NCBI RefSeq assembly: GCF_000807255.1
Contig: NZ_CP009268.1
Location: 2,262,384-2,326,383 of the forward strand
DNA: 64,000 bases
Reading direction: 5' to 3'
Origin: Clostridium pasteurianum DSM 525 = ATCC 6013
Lineage (GTDB): Bacteria; Bacillota; Clostridia; Clostridiales; Clostridiaceae
The stretch's first letter is position 1; every line of letters begins with the position of its first letter. Shown here in pieces: positions 56,040-64,000 of the stretch. Position numbers and translations under genes: made by a program. Under the pieces are notes generated by a model. It made no database searches. It saw only the letters and a program-made list of their open reading frames with translations, and had not been told where the DNA came from.

Positions 56040-57452
56040 ATGGAAAATTTTAGATTAGAAAAAGATATTATAGGCGAACGTAAACTTCCTCTTGAGGCAT
56101 ATTATGGAATCAACACTTTAAGAGCTTCCGAAAATTTTAATATAAGTAATAAAAGAGTTAATTTTAATTTAATAAAATCTCTAGTTATTGTAAAAAAAGC
56201 TGCTGCTTTGACTAATGAAAAAATAAAATTACTTGATTCAAAAAAGTCACAGGCTATAATAAAAGCCTGTGATAAAATATTAAATGGAGAATTTAAAGAC
56301 CAATTTATAACAGATTCCCTTCAAGGTGGTGCGGGTACTTCTACAAATATGAATGTAAATGAAGTCATTAGCAATATAGCAATAGAACTTCTTGGAGGTA
56401 AAAAAGGTGATTATTGTTTAATACATCCCATACAGCATGTTAATATGTGTCAATCCACTAATGATGTTTATCCCACTGCTTTAAGAATAGCTGCTATAAA
56501 ACTATTGAGAACTACGGCTGATTCCTTTTCTAAGCTTCAAACTGCCCTTCAGACAAAAGAAAATGAATTTTCTCATATTCTAAAACTGGGCAGAACAGAA
56601 TTAATGGATGCCCTTCCAATTATGGTAGGTCAAGAATTTGGTGCCTATGCAAAAGCCATAGCCAGAGATCGATGGAGATTGTATAAAGTAGAAGAAAGAT
56701 TGCGAGAAATAAATATAGGTGGTACTGCTATAGGTACTGGTATGAATGCCCCTAAAAGATACATATTTTTGATAACAGATATACTTCAGGACTTAACTGG
56801 ACTGGGTCTTTCTAGAAGTGATTTTCCCATAGATATAACACAAAATATGGATGTATTTTGTGAAGTATCAGGTCTTTTAAAAGCTGCTGCTGTAAATCTT
56901 ATGAAAATTTCTAATGATTTAAGACTTTTAGGCAGCGGCCCTAAAGGCGGTATAGGAGAGATTTTAATTCCCCCTGTTCAAACGGGTTCATCTATAATGC
57001 CTGGCAAAGTTAACCCTGTAATTTTAGAAATGATATCTCAAGTTTCTATGAAAATAATTGCAAATGATGTTTCTATTACTTTTGCTGCCGCCAATGGTCA
57101 ACTGGAATTAAACGCCTTTGCTCCGCTCATTGCCGAAAATATACTTGAATCTTTAGAAATTCTGAATAATGCAGTAATTTCTTTAACAAATAATTGTATT
57201 AAAAATATAAAAGTCAATGTAGAAAAATGCAAATTAAATTTGGATTCTTCTACAGCTTTAATAACCGCCCTTGAATACTATATAGGTTACGATAAAGCCT
57301 CTGAAATAGCAAAAAAAGTTATTGAAGAAAATATCCCTCTTAGAGATATACTTATACGTGAAAATATACTTTCAGAAGATTTGATAGAAAAAATATTAAA
57401 TCCTTTTGCCTTAACAAGTCCAGGAATTCCTGGAAAACCAATAAATTCATAA
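56040..57452 (+). CDS. aspA: aspartate ammonia-lyase
   Basis: Reversibly converts aspartate to fumarate and ammonia. The start is ATG at 56040 after GAGGAGG; 470 residues. Superfamily signatures: FRLEKDIIGERKLPLEAYYGINTLRA, GGAGTSTNMNVNEVI, NMCQSTNDVYPTALR and the flexible catalytic loop TGSSIMPGKVNPV. The SSIMPGKVNPV loop and the N-terminus favour aspartase over fumarase or argininosuccinate lyase. It is followed by hydF with a 19-base gap. Aspartases often lie in hyd maturation clusters, so it may have a role linked to hydrogenase assembly. Confidence 0.93.
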   Translation: MENFRLEKDIIGERKLPLEAYYGINTLRASENFNISNKRVNFNLIKSLVIVKKAAALTNEKIKLLDSKKSQAIIKACDKILNGEFKDQFITDSLQGGAGTSTNMNVNEVISNIAIELLGGKKGDYCLIHPIQHVNMCQSTNDVYPTALRIAAIKLLRTTADSFSKLQTALQTKENEFSHILKLGRTELMDALPIMVGQEFGAYAKAIARDRWRLYKVEERLREINIGGTAIGTGMNAPKRYIFLITDILQDLTGLGLSRSDFPIDITQNMDVFCEVSGLLKAAAVNLMKISNDLRLLGSGPKGGIGEILIPPVQTGSSIMPGKVNPVILEMISQVSMKIIANDVSITFAAANGQLELNAFAPLIAENILESLEILNNAVISLTNNCIKNIKVNVEKCKLNLDSSTALITALEYYIGYDKASEIAKKVIEENIPLRDILIRENILSEDLIEKILNPFALTSPGIPGKPINS

Positions 57453-57471
57453 TATAATGGAGAGTGAGCTT

Positions 57472-58707
57472 ATGAGTAATTTAAATGAAACGCCTCGTTC
57501 AAATAGACTTCATATTGCCCTATTCGGCAAAACTAATGCAGGTAAATCCAGTATTATAAATGCCCTTACAGGTCAAAATATAGCCCTTGTATCAGATATA
57601 AAAGGAACTACTACGGATCCAGTATATAAATCTATGGAAATTCTTCCTATAGGTCCTGTAGTTTTAATTGATACAGCCGGTCTCAATGATGAAACAGAAT
57701 TAGGTGAATTAAGAAAGAAAAAAACCATGGACGTCCTTAATAAAACAGATATAGCTCTTGTAATAATAGATAGTTCCATAGGTATATCTGATTTTGACAT
57801 TAAAACAATAGAAGAAATAAAATCAAAGAAAATACCTATTGTTGTTATATTAAACAAATCAGACATAAGTACTATAGATATCTCCTCTATTAAAAATTTA
57901 GAAAATAAATTTAAATTAAAAATTATAAAAGCCTCAGCCTATAATAATACAGGAATAGATCATATAAAAGATGAAATAATAAAATTAATACCTGAAAACG
58001 AAGAGAAATTTAGGATTTTAGGAGATTTAATTTCACCAGGAGATTTTGTAATTCTTGTAACTCCTATAGACAAAGCTGCTCCAAAAGGAAGATTAATACT
58101 GCCACAGCAGCAGGTAATAAGAGACGTTCTAGAAAGTGATGCTATTTCCATTGTTACAAAAGAATATGAACTTCGTGAAACCCTTGAAAACCTAAATAAG
58201 AAACCCCGTTTAGTGATAACAGACTCTCAGGCATTTTTAAAAGTATCTGCTGATACCCCAAAGGATATATTAATGACTTCATTTTCCATACTTTTTGCAA
58301 GAAATAAAGGTAATCTAACAGAATTGGTAAAAGGCGCCAAAGCTATAAATAATCTTAAAGATGGTGATAAGGTACTTATTTCAGAAGCATGTACCCATCA
58401 TAGACAATCAGATGACATAGGAAAGGTAAAAATACCAAGATGGCTTAGACAAAGTACCGGAAAAGATTTAATCTTTGAATGTTCCAGTGGTTTTTCCTTT
58501 CCTGAAAATTTAAAAGACTACGCACTAGTAGTTCATTGTGCAGGCTGTATGCTGAATAGAAAAGCTATGCTTCATAGAATATCAAACTCCGTTAAGGATG
58601 GAGTCCCAATAGTTAATTATGGTGTATTAATAGCTTATGTGCACGGTATTCTCAAAAGAGCTTTAAAGCCATTTCCAGCTGCACAAATTGCCTTTGAGGA
58701 AGAATAA
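57472..58707 (+). CDS. hydF: [FeFe]-hydrogenase H-cluster maturation GTPase HydF
   Basis: Scaffold GTPase that assembles and delivers the di-iron subcluster of [FeFe]-hydrogenase. The start is ATG at 57472 with GGAGAG upstream; 411 residues. The N-terminal GTPase has G1 GKTNAGKSS, GTTTDPV, DTAGLND and NKSD. The C-terminal cluster-binding domain carries the HydF cysteines in EACTHHRQ and VVHCAGCML. HydE and HydG are not in the window. Presence implies a hydrogen-metabolising anaerobe. Confidence 0.96.
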   Translation: MSNLNETPRSNRLHIALFGKTNAGKSSIINALTGQNIALVSDIKGTTTDPVYKSMEILPIGPVVLIDTAGLNDETELGELRKKKTMDVLNKTDIALVIIDSSIGISDFDIKTIEEIKSKKIPIVVILNKSDISTIDISSIKNLENKFKLKIIKASAYNNTGIDHIKDEIIKLIPENEEKFRILGDLISPGDFVILVTPIDKAAPKGRLILPQQQVIRDVLESDAISIVTKEYELRETLENLNKKPRLVITDSQAFLKVSADTPKDILMTSFSILFARNKGNLTELVKGAKAINNLKDGDKVLISEACTHHRQSDDIGKVKIPRWLRQSTGKDLIFECSSGFSFPENLKDYALVVHCAGCMLNRKAMLHRISNSVKDGVPIVNYGVLIAYVHGILKRALKPFPAAQIAFEEE

Positions 58708-58710
58708 TAG

Positions 58711-58760
58711 AAGAGGACGAATTAACTTTCCACTGAAAAAAGTTAATTCGTCCTTTTCTT
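58711..58760. terminator. bidirectional terminator between hydF and the ABC-F gene
   Basis: Perfect arms of about 16 bases (AGGACGAATTAACTTT and complement) with A and T runs outside lie between the two converging genes. Confidence 0.9.
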
Positions 58761-58763
58761 CTA

Positions 58764-60380
58764 TTAAGAATTCATTTCTGCTGAGAGTTTTTTAATATCC
58801 TCATTTGTACAGTAATCATCAAAAGTCATATTTCTGTCTATTATTCCCTTTGGTGTAATCTCTATAACTCTATTTGCAATTGTTTCTATAAATTGATGAT
58901 CATGTGAGACAAAGAGTAAATTTCCCTTATAGTCAATAAGACCATTATTTAAAGCTGTAATAGATTCCAAATCAAGATGATTTGTAGGTTCATCTAAAAT
59001 TAATAGATTTGCCCCGCTAAGCATCATCTTTGATAACATACATCTAACCTTTTCTCCTCCAGAAAGTACATTTGCCTTTTTAAGTGCTTCTTCACCAGAA
59101 AAAAGCATTCTTCCTAAAAATCCTCTAATAAAACTTTCAGACTTTTCCTCTGAATATTGTCTAAGCCAATCAACTAAACTTAAATCTACATTATTAAAAT
59201 ACTCTGAATTATCTTTTGGAAAGTAAGATGTACTTATAGTAACACCAAATTTAAATGACCCGCTATCTGGCTCCATTTCACCCATCAATATTTTAAAAAG
59301 TGTAGTTTTAGCTATTTCACTTTCACCTGCAAATACAATTTTATCACCTTTATTAACTATAAAACTAACATCCTTTAGTACTTCTATGCCATCTACTGTT
59401 GCGCTTATATTATCCACAGTTAAAATATCATTTCCAGCTTCTCTGTCTGCTTTAAATCCTACAAAAGGATATTTTCTCGTAGAAGGTCTTATGTCATCTA
59501 AAGTTATTTTGTCAAGCAACTTTTTTCTTGAAGTAGCTTGTTTTGCTTTAGATGCATTGGAACTGAACCTTGCTATAAATGTCTGCAGATCCTTCATTTT
59601 TTCTTCCTTCTTTTTATTCTGATCCTTTGCCATTTGAAGGGCTAATTGACTGGATTCATACCAAAAATCATAATTACCTACATATAGTTGTATTTTACCA
59701 AAATCTACATCTGCCATATGAGTACACACACTATTTAGGAAATGTCTATCATGAGATACTACTATTACTGTGCCTTCAAAATTTATCAAAAATTCCTCTA
59801 GCCAATTTATAGACTGCATATCTAAATGGTTTGTAGGTTCATCTAAAAGCAGGATATCCGGGTGACCAAATAGTGCCTGAGCTAATAATACCCTTACCTT
59901 TTCAGCACCACTAAGTTCGCTCATTTTCTTAAAATGATCTTCTACAGGTATTCCAAGTCCCATTAATAAAGTAGCAGCTTCTGATTCTGCCTCCCATCCA
60001 TTTAATTCTGCAAACTCGCCTTCCAGCTCTGATGCTCTTATTCCATCTTCATCAGAAAAATCTGGCTTTGCATATATAGCGTCTTTTTCCACCATAATAT
60101 CATATAATTTTGAATGCCCCATAATGACAGTCTTTAGAACTTCAAATTCATCAAATTGAAAATGATCTTGTTTCAATACCGCTAATCTATCCTCAGGAGA
60201 CATACTTACATCTCCAGTATTAGGTTCTATTTCTCCAGACAATATTTTTAAAAATGTAGATTTTCCTGCACCATTTGCTCCAATTACTCCATAGCAATTT
60301 CCAGGAGTAAATTTTATATTTACATCTTCAAATAACTTTCTACCGCCATAACTAAGGCTTACATTATTTGCAACTATCAT
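58764..60380 (-). CDS. ABC-F family ATPase (YkpA/YbiT-like)
   Basis: Soluble tandem ATPase of the translation-associated ABC-F group, 538 residues starting MIVANNVSLSYGG. The first domain has Walker A GANGAGKST, signature LSGAEKVRV and LLLDEPTNHLDM. A charged linker (about 235-300, KKKEEKMKDLQTFIARF) links to the second domain, which has LSGGEKVRCM and LILDEPTNHLDL but a degenerate Walker A (AGESEIAKTT). This form, from memory, is shared by the YkpA/YbiT subgroup. No membrane segments, so not a transporter. No antibiotic-resistance-type leader was seen. Confidence 0.9.
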   Translation of the reverse strand: MIVANNVSLSYGGRKLFEDVNIKFTPGNCYGVIGANGAGKSTFLKILSGEIEPNTGDVSMSPEDRLAVLKQDHFQFDEFEVLKTVIMGHSKLYDIMVEKDAIYAKPDFSDEDGIRASELEGEFAELNGWEAESEAATLLMGLGIPVEDHFKKMSELSGAEKVRVLLAQALFGHPDILLLDEPTNHLDMQSINWLEEFLINFEGTVIVVSHDRHFLNSVCTHMADVDFGKIQLYVGNYDFWYESSQLALQMAKDQNKKKEEKMKDLQTFIARFSSNASKAKQATSRKKLLDKITLDDIRPSTRKYPFVGFKADREAGNDILTVDNISATVDGIEVLKDVSFIVNKGDKIVFAGESEIAKTTLFKILMGEMEPDSGSFKFGVTISTSYFPKDNSEYFNNVDLSLVDWLRQYSEEKSESFIRGFLGRMLFSGEEALKKANVLSGGEKVRCMLSKMMLSGANLLILDEPTNHLDLESITALNNGLIDYKGNLLFVSHDHQFIETIANRVIEITPKGIIDRNMTFDDYCTNEDIKKLSAEMNS

Positions 60381-60628
60381 TAAAATACCAACCATCCTTA
60401 CTAAAAATTTTTTTATTTAATTAAAATATAACTTAAGCCTTTTGAGCTGTTAAGTTATTATAACATAATATTAATATTCATGGGAATAATTTAAACTATG
60501 AAATATCATAACAGTTAACCTATTAATTATAACATTATTTATTAAAATATGTTAAAATAAAAAGATATACTGCAAATTGGAATTATTCCGGCATTTGATA
60601 GTTATATTTTAAGGAGGAAATTTAGTTT

Positions 60629-61468
60629 ATGATTGAAATTGGTAAATTTAATAAATTAGAAGTAGTAAGACAATCTTCTTTTGGGTATTTTTTAAATGCT
60701 CAAACAGATAATACAAGTGATGATATTCTACTTCCAAACAATAATTGTAATGATACTAAAATTGATGTAGGAGATATAGTAGAAGCTTTTATCTATCGTG
60801 ACTCTAAAGACAGACTTATTGCCACATTAAAAAAGCCCTATGCTTTGGCTTTTGAATTGGCCTACTTAAAGGTTGTCTCTGTAACTAAAATAGGAGCCTT
60901 TGTAGACTTTGGCTTGGAACGAGATTTATTCGTCCCTTTGAAAGAGCAAAACTATTCACTAATTCCAGGAAATAAATACTTATTTTATGTATACGTAGAT
61001 AAAACTGATAGACTGGCAGCTACTACTTTTATAGATGAGTATTTGGAAAATACAGAGGAGTACCTTGTAGAAAATGATGTGGAAGGGATTGTGTATGGAT
61101 TCCAAACAAATGGAAGTGCTATGATAGCCGTTGAAAATAAATATAGAGGAGTAATTCTAAAAAATGAATATTTTTCAAAACTTACTCCTGGTGAGATTTT
61201 AAAACTTAGAGTAAAAAAACATTTTGAAGATGGTAAAATGTCCTTAACTCCAAGAAAACCTCCTAAAGATGAAAGATTAGCTCTTGAAGAAACTATACTT
61301 GAATATTTAAAAGATCATAATGGCTTTATGCCCTATAATGACAAAAGTTCTCCAGAAGATATAAAAAGTATATTTCATCAGAGTAAAAACTACTTTAAAA
61401 ATGCTCTAGGTGGCCTTATGAAGCAAAATCTTATTTTTCAAGATAAAGATGGTACACACTTAAAATAA
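60629..61468 (+). CDS. cvfB: CvfB-like S1-domain RNA-binding protein
   Basis: Cytoplasmic protein with several S1/OB folds and a C-terminal winged helix, 279 residues. The start follows AAGGAGG. Segments: IGKFNKLEVVRQSSFGYFLN (first S1), VVSVTKIGAFVDFGLERDLFVP (second S1), DVEGIVYGFQTNGSAMIAVENKYRGVI (third), and a terminal FHQSKNYFKNALGGLMKQNLI winged helix. Staphylococcal CvfB affects virulence and RNA. The target here is unknown. Confidence 0.88.
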   Translation: MIEIGKFNKLEVVRQSSFGYFLNAQTDNTSDDILLPNNNCNDTKIDVGDIVEAFIYRDSKDRLIATLKKPYALAFELAYLKVVSVTKIGAFVDFGLERDLFVPLKEQNYSLIPGNKYLFYVYVDKTDRLAATTFIDEYLENTEEYLVENDVEGIVYGFQTNGSAMIAVENKYRGVILKNEYFSKLTPGEILKLRVKKHFEDGKMSLTPRKPPKDERLALEETILEYLKDHNGFMPYNDKSSPEDIKSIFHQSKNYFKNALGGLMKQNLIFQDKDGTHLK

Positions 61469-61480
61469 TAATTATTATTT

Positions 61481-61522
61481 AAAAATTGACAATTAATATA
61501 TTATCTTTATTGTCAATTTTTA
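61481..61522. terminator. bidirectional terminator between the cvfB-like gene and exoA
   Basis: AAAATTGACAAT and ATTGTCAATTTTT arms lie between the convergent genes. Confidence 0.85.
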
Positions 61523-61542
61523 TAAATACAATATAAAATATA

Positions 61543-62307
61543 TTATATATCCAGTAAAATGCTTACAGGACAATGATCTGATCCCATTACATCATTTAGT
61601 ATATCTGCTTCCTTTACATTTTCAAGCAGATTCTCAGTAACGAGAAAATAATCAATTCTCCAGCCTGCATTACGTTCTCTAGCCTTAAAACGATAACTCC
61701 ACCAAGAATATTTAATTTCTTCCCTATGTATTGATCTAAAAGTATCTACATATCCTTTGGAAATAAATTTATCAATGAGCTTTCTTTCTATAGGTAAAAA
61801 ACCTGAAATCTTTTCATTTGCTTTTGCATTTTTAATATCTATCTCCCTATGAGCAATATTATAATCACCACATATTATGATTTTTTTATCTTCAATTTTA
61901 AGTTTATCCAAATATTCAAATAGAGCATCATAAAACTCCAATTTATAATTAAGTCTTTCTTCATCCTTTTGTCCATTTGGGAAATATATATTAAATAATA
62001 TAAATTCATTAAATTCTGTAATTAATATTCTTCCTTCTTTATCAAATTTTTCTATACCTATACCATGTTTTATAGAAACAGGTTTCTTCTTAGTATAAGT
62101 TGCTACACCACTATATCCCTTCCTTTCTGCAAAAGAAAAATAGGAATAATACTCCTTTATATTTTTAAGTTCCTCGCTTAAAGTTTCAAGCTGTAATTTA
62201 GTTTCTTGTATACATAATATATCTGGATTTTCATAACTAACAAATTCAAAAAAACCTTTTTTACTTACTGCTCTAAGTCCATTGACATTCCACGAATATA
62301 TTTTCAT
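61543..62307 (-). CDS. exoA: exodeoxyribonuclease III
   Basis: AP endonuclease and 3'-5' exonuclease of base excision repair. Its 254 residues match ExoA/Xth length. Catalytic and metal residues: MKIYSWNVNGLRA (Asn), CIQETKLQ (Glu), ICGDYNIAHREIDI (Asp, Asn), WRIDYFLV, and GSDHCPVSI (Asp-His). It is monocistronic. Confidence 0.96.
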   Translation of the reverse strand: MKIYSWNVNGLRAVSKKGFFEFVSYENPDILCIQETKLQLETLSEELKNIKEYYSYFSFAERKGYSGVATYTKKKPVSIKHGIGIEKFDKEGRILITEFNEFILFNIYFPNGQKDEERLNYKLEFYDALFEYLDKLKIEDKKIIICGDYNIAHREIDIKNAKANEKISGFLPIERKLIDKFISKGYVDTFRSIHREEIKYSWWSYRFKARERNAGWRIDYFLVTENLLENVKEADILNDVMGSDHCPVSILLDI

Positions 62308-62517
62308 ATAATTAACCTGCCTTATCCTATATTTTATTAAAGAACATTGTATTAATTTTAATCTATAATATCATATATTTTTCACAATTTCATATCCATA
62401 ATTAATAAATTATACTTTTATTAATAACTCTAAATAAATTTATCTTTTCCATCGTTCTTTAAAGCAAGTATTATGTATATAATTTACTAAATAGCTTAAT
62501 ATTAGGTAGGTGTAAAT

Positions 62518-62991
62518 ATGTCAAAAGAAAGTTTTTATACATTTAATGAATATATGAGAAAAGAAGAAGATACCCTTACAGCTTCTATGGAAGATTATCT
62601 TGAAATGATATATAGACTATCTTTAGAAACACATTTTACTAGAATTCATGATTTAGCAAAGGCCTTAAATGTTCAACCACCTTCTGCCACCAAAATGGTA
62701 CAAAAGCTTTCAGACTATGGATTAATAAATTACGAGCGCTATGGGATAATATTATTGACTGATAAGGGAAAGGTTTTGGGGAATTTTCTTTTAGACAGAC
62801 ATAATACTATAGAAAATTTTTTAAAATTACTTGGAATTTCTAATAACATACTTGAACAAACAGAGAAAATTGAACATACTCTTAGTAATGATACCCTAAT
62901 ATATCTTAAAAATTTTGTTGATTTTATTGAATCTAATCCTGATTTAATTAAAAATTTTAATATATTCTGTCACAAAAAAAATAATAGCTAA
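62518..62991 (+). CDS. DtxR/MntR family metal-dependent regulator
   Basis: Winged-helix repressor of 157 residues. TASMEDYLEMIYRLSLETHFTRIHDLAKALNVQPPSATKMVQKLSDYGLI is the DtxR/MntR DNA-binding domain, and DRHNTIENFLKLLGI with later His/Glu residues forms the dimer and metal-binding part. It lacks the SH3-like third domain, as in MntR. Manganese or iron sensing cannot be told apart. No transporter gene is next to it. Confidence 0.88.
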   Translation: MSKESFYTFNEYMRKEEDTLTASMEDYLEMIYRLSLETHFTRIHDLAKALNVQPPSATKMVQKLSDYGLINYERYGIILLTDKGKVLGNFLLDRHNTIENFLKLLGISNNILEQTEKIEHTLSNDTLIYLKNFVDFIESNPDLIKNFNIFCHKKNNS

Positions 62992-62996
62992 AATTT

Positions 62997-63033
62997 AATA
63001 AATAGAGGAATAATATTACTCCTCTATTTATTA
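62997..63033. terminator. bidirectional terminator after the MntR-like gene
   Basis: AATAAATAGAGGA/TCCTCTATTTATT arms lie between the MntR-like gene and the DUF1540 gene. Confidence 0.9.
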
Positions 63034-63049
63034 TTTACTTAATTTAATT

Positions 63050-63235
63050 TTATTGGTTTCTCTTTTCGAAACTTCCGCAATCTGTACACTCAACTGTATT
63101 TGCAATAGATTCATGCTTTACTACTTCTATTTTTTGTAAAGTACAGTAATTATCTGATCTATCGTTGTATTTACACTCATTAACTGTACATCCTATGCTA
63201 TTATTGTGACCACTATTCATTGAAGTATTTGCCAT
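63050..63235 (-). CDS. DUF1540 small cysteine-rich protein
   Basis: 61-residue protein with the DUF1540 cysteine pattern: IGCTVNECKYN, NYCTLQKIEV and ECTDCGSFEK. The spacing suggests metal binding. The family is widespread in clostridia and of unknown function. A strong AAAGGAGGA site precedes the ATG. Confidence 0.88.
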   Translation of the reverse strand: MANTSMNSGHNNSIGCTVNECKYNDRSDNYCTLQKIEVVKHESIANTVECTDCGSFEKRNQ

Positions 63236-63413
63236 TTTAATTCCTCCTTTTTTTTAGACAAAAATAGTATGAGTAATTAAAAAAATATTATACTTATAAT
63301 TTAGCCTTTTTTATTTTAATAATTTATTTATTTAATTTAAAAGTATAGTATATGTAACTTTATATGCATAATTACATTATATTAATAGTGCAGACATATT
63401 TAGGAGGTAACCT

Positions 63414-63587
63414 ATGAAAAACATTGTAGATAATAGTATTACAGATTATGATTTAATAAATAAAATAGAGATTTCAGAATACAATTATTTTAATAACCTG
63501 TTATATTCCTCTATTCATGATAGAGATTATTACTTCTATCCTTTTTTTTATGAGATATGTAATGATAATAACAATGCATTAAGCTAA
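63414..63587 (+). CDS. hypothetical small protein (57 residues)
   Basis: A short open frame with an excellent ribosome site (AGGAGGTAACCT, then ATG). The product starts MKNIVDNSITDYDLINKIEI and is rich in Asn, Tyr, Asp and Phe, with no membrane span or recognised domain. A convergent inverted repeat follows the stop. The ribosome site and terminator support a real gene; function is unknown. Confidence 0.6.
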   Translation: MKNIVDNSITDYDLINKIEISEYNYFNNLLYSSIHDRDYYFYPFFYEICNDNNNALS

Positions 63588-63614
63588 ATATTTTTAAATT
63601 TAATACTTAAAAAA

Positions 63615-63662
63615 TTTTTAGACATATAAAAATTTAGATCTTGCTTAAATTTTTACATGTCT
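63615..63662. terminator. inverted repeat between the two small convergent genes
   Basis: TAGACATaTAAAAATTTA and TAAATTTTTAcATGTCTA form an 18-base imperfect stem between the 57-residue gene (+) and the 56-residue gene (-), placed as a shared terminator. Confidence 0.7.
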
Positions 63663-63669
63663 AATGCTC

Positions 63670-63840
63670 TTATCTACTTATATTATTTTTAGAACTTTCT
63701 ACTGTATTTTTTCCAAAGGCATAGGAAGATTCATTTAATTCATTACTTTGTATTGATTGTGTATCTTTATTTTCAGGATTTCTATCATCATATAATTTGA
63801 TTTTTTCCGGTGAAGTTTTAACCATTGATCGCTTTGACAT
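63670..63840 (-). CDS. hypothetical small hydrophilic protein (56 residues)
   Basis: The start is ATG at 63840 with GGAGGTG 8 bases upstream. The sequence MSKRSMVKTSPEKIKLYDDR is basic and then polar, Asn/Ser-rich, with no membrane segment. Size, hydrophilicity and the strong ribosome site recall small spore proteins, but no family signature is recognised. Confidence 0.55.
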   Translation of the reverse strand: MSKRSMVKTSPEKIKLYDDRNPENKDTQSIQSNELNESSYAFGKNTVESSKNNISR

Positions 63841-64000
63841 TTTAAACACCTCCAATATATATTTTTATTCTTTTATAAATTTTTATTCTTCTATATTCAT
63901 CTAATATAGATATTTTTTATTAACAATTAAAGAATTCTTATAGGTACAGTAATTATTAATAAAAAAATATCATATAATTATTTATAATATCCATTATTTC

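Overview
The window is a low-GC, AT-rich chromosomal segment from an anaerobic, endospore-forming Firmicute, most likely Clostridium in the broad sense. It carries the sporulation set spoIIGA-sigE-sigG and sigK, the [FeFe]-hydrogenase maturation gene hydF, and many strong AGGAGG-type ribosome binding sites. The order sigK-pilT-ftsA-ftsZ-spoIIGA-sigE-sigG-nrdR-pgeF-phoPR-pst-phoU fits what I remember of solventogenic clostridia; this is recall, not a search. No rRNA, tRNA, CRISPR array or prophage was seen. Nearly all genes up to about 50 kb lie on the minus strand.

Minus strand, 1-10 kb (phosphate): pgeF, phoP and phoR are followed by a methyl-accepting chemotaxis receptor, then pstS-pstC-pstA-pstB-phoU (phoU runs off the left edge). 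TTAACA repeats with 11-bp spacing, the Pho-box pattern, precede both the chemoreceptor and pstS. This suggests the receptor belongs to the PhoP regulon. 9.7-16 kb holds nrdR, a YlmC/YmxH protein, sigG, sigE, spoIIGA, ftsZ and ftsA. The spoIIGA promoter has an unusually long spacer, as expected for a Spo0A-driven spoIIG promoter. 16-21.5 kb holds a membrane glycosyltransferase, pilT, a structured non-coding RNA with a tandemly duplicated arm, an uninterrupted sigK and a class B penicillin-binding protein.

21.6-34.8 kb is the conserved alaS neighbourhood: PRC-barrel protein, AI-2E permease, T-box-controlled alaS, ireB, ruvX, a DUF1292 protein, a Fur-family regulator, ribonuclease J, typA, mltG and the tRNA wobble-uridine modification pair trmR-trhP. 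A group II intron (about 34.80-36.67 kb) with its reverse transcriptase sits between iscU and the PRC-barrel gene. Then come the iscR-nifS-iscU iron-sulfur genes, glutamate synthase gltB-gltD, a PD-(D/E)XK/XPD-type helicase, rarA and a cold-shock gene.

50-64 kb has mixed orientation: glycogen phosphorylase (+), an M16C presequence-protease homologue (-), aspA-hydF (+), an ABC-F ATPase (-), a CvfB-like S1 protein (+), exonuclease III (-), an MntR/DtxR regulator (+), a DUF1540 protein (-) and two small unrecognised genes. Several convergent pairs share symmetrical bidirectional terminators. Most of the window is conserved housekeeping sequence. The items most worth a second look are the RNA between sigK and pilT, the Pho-box-linked chemoreceptor, the nuclease-helicase fusion and the intron in the leader of the PRC-barrel/AI-2E genes.
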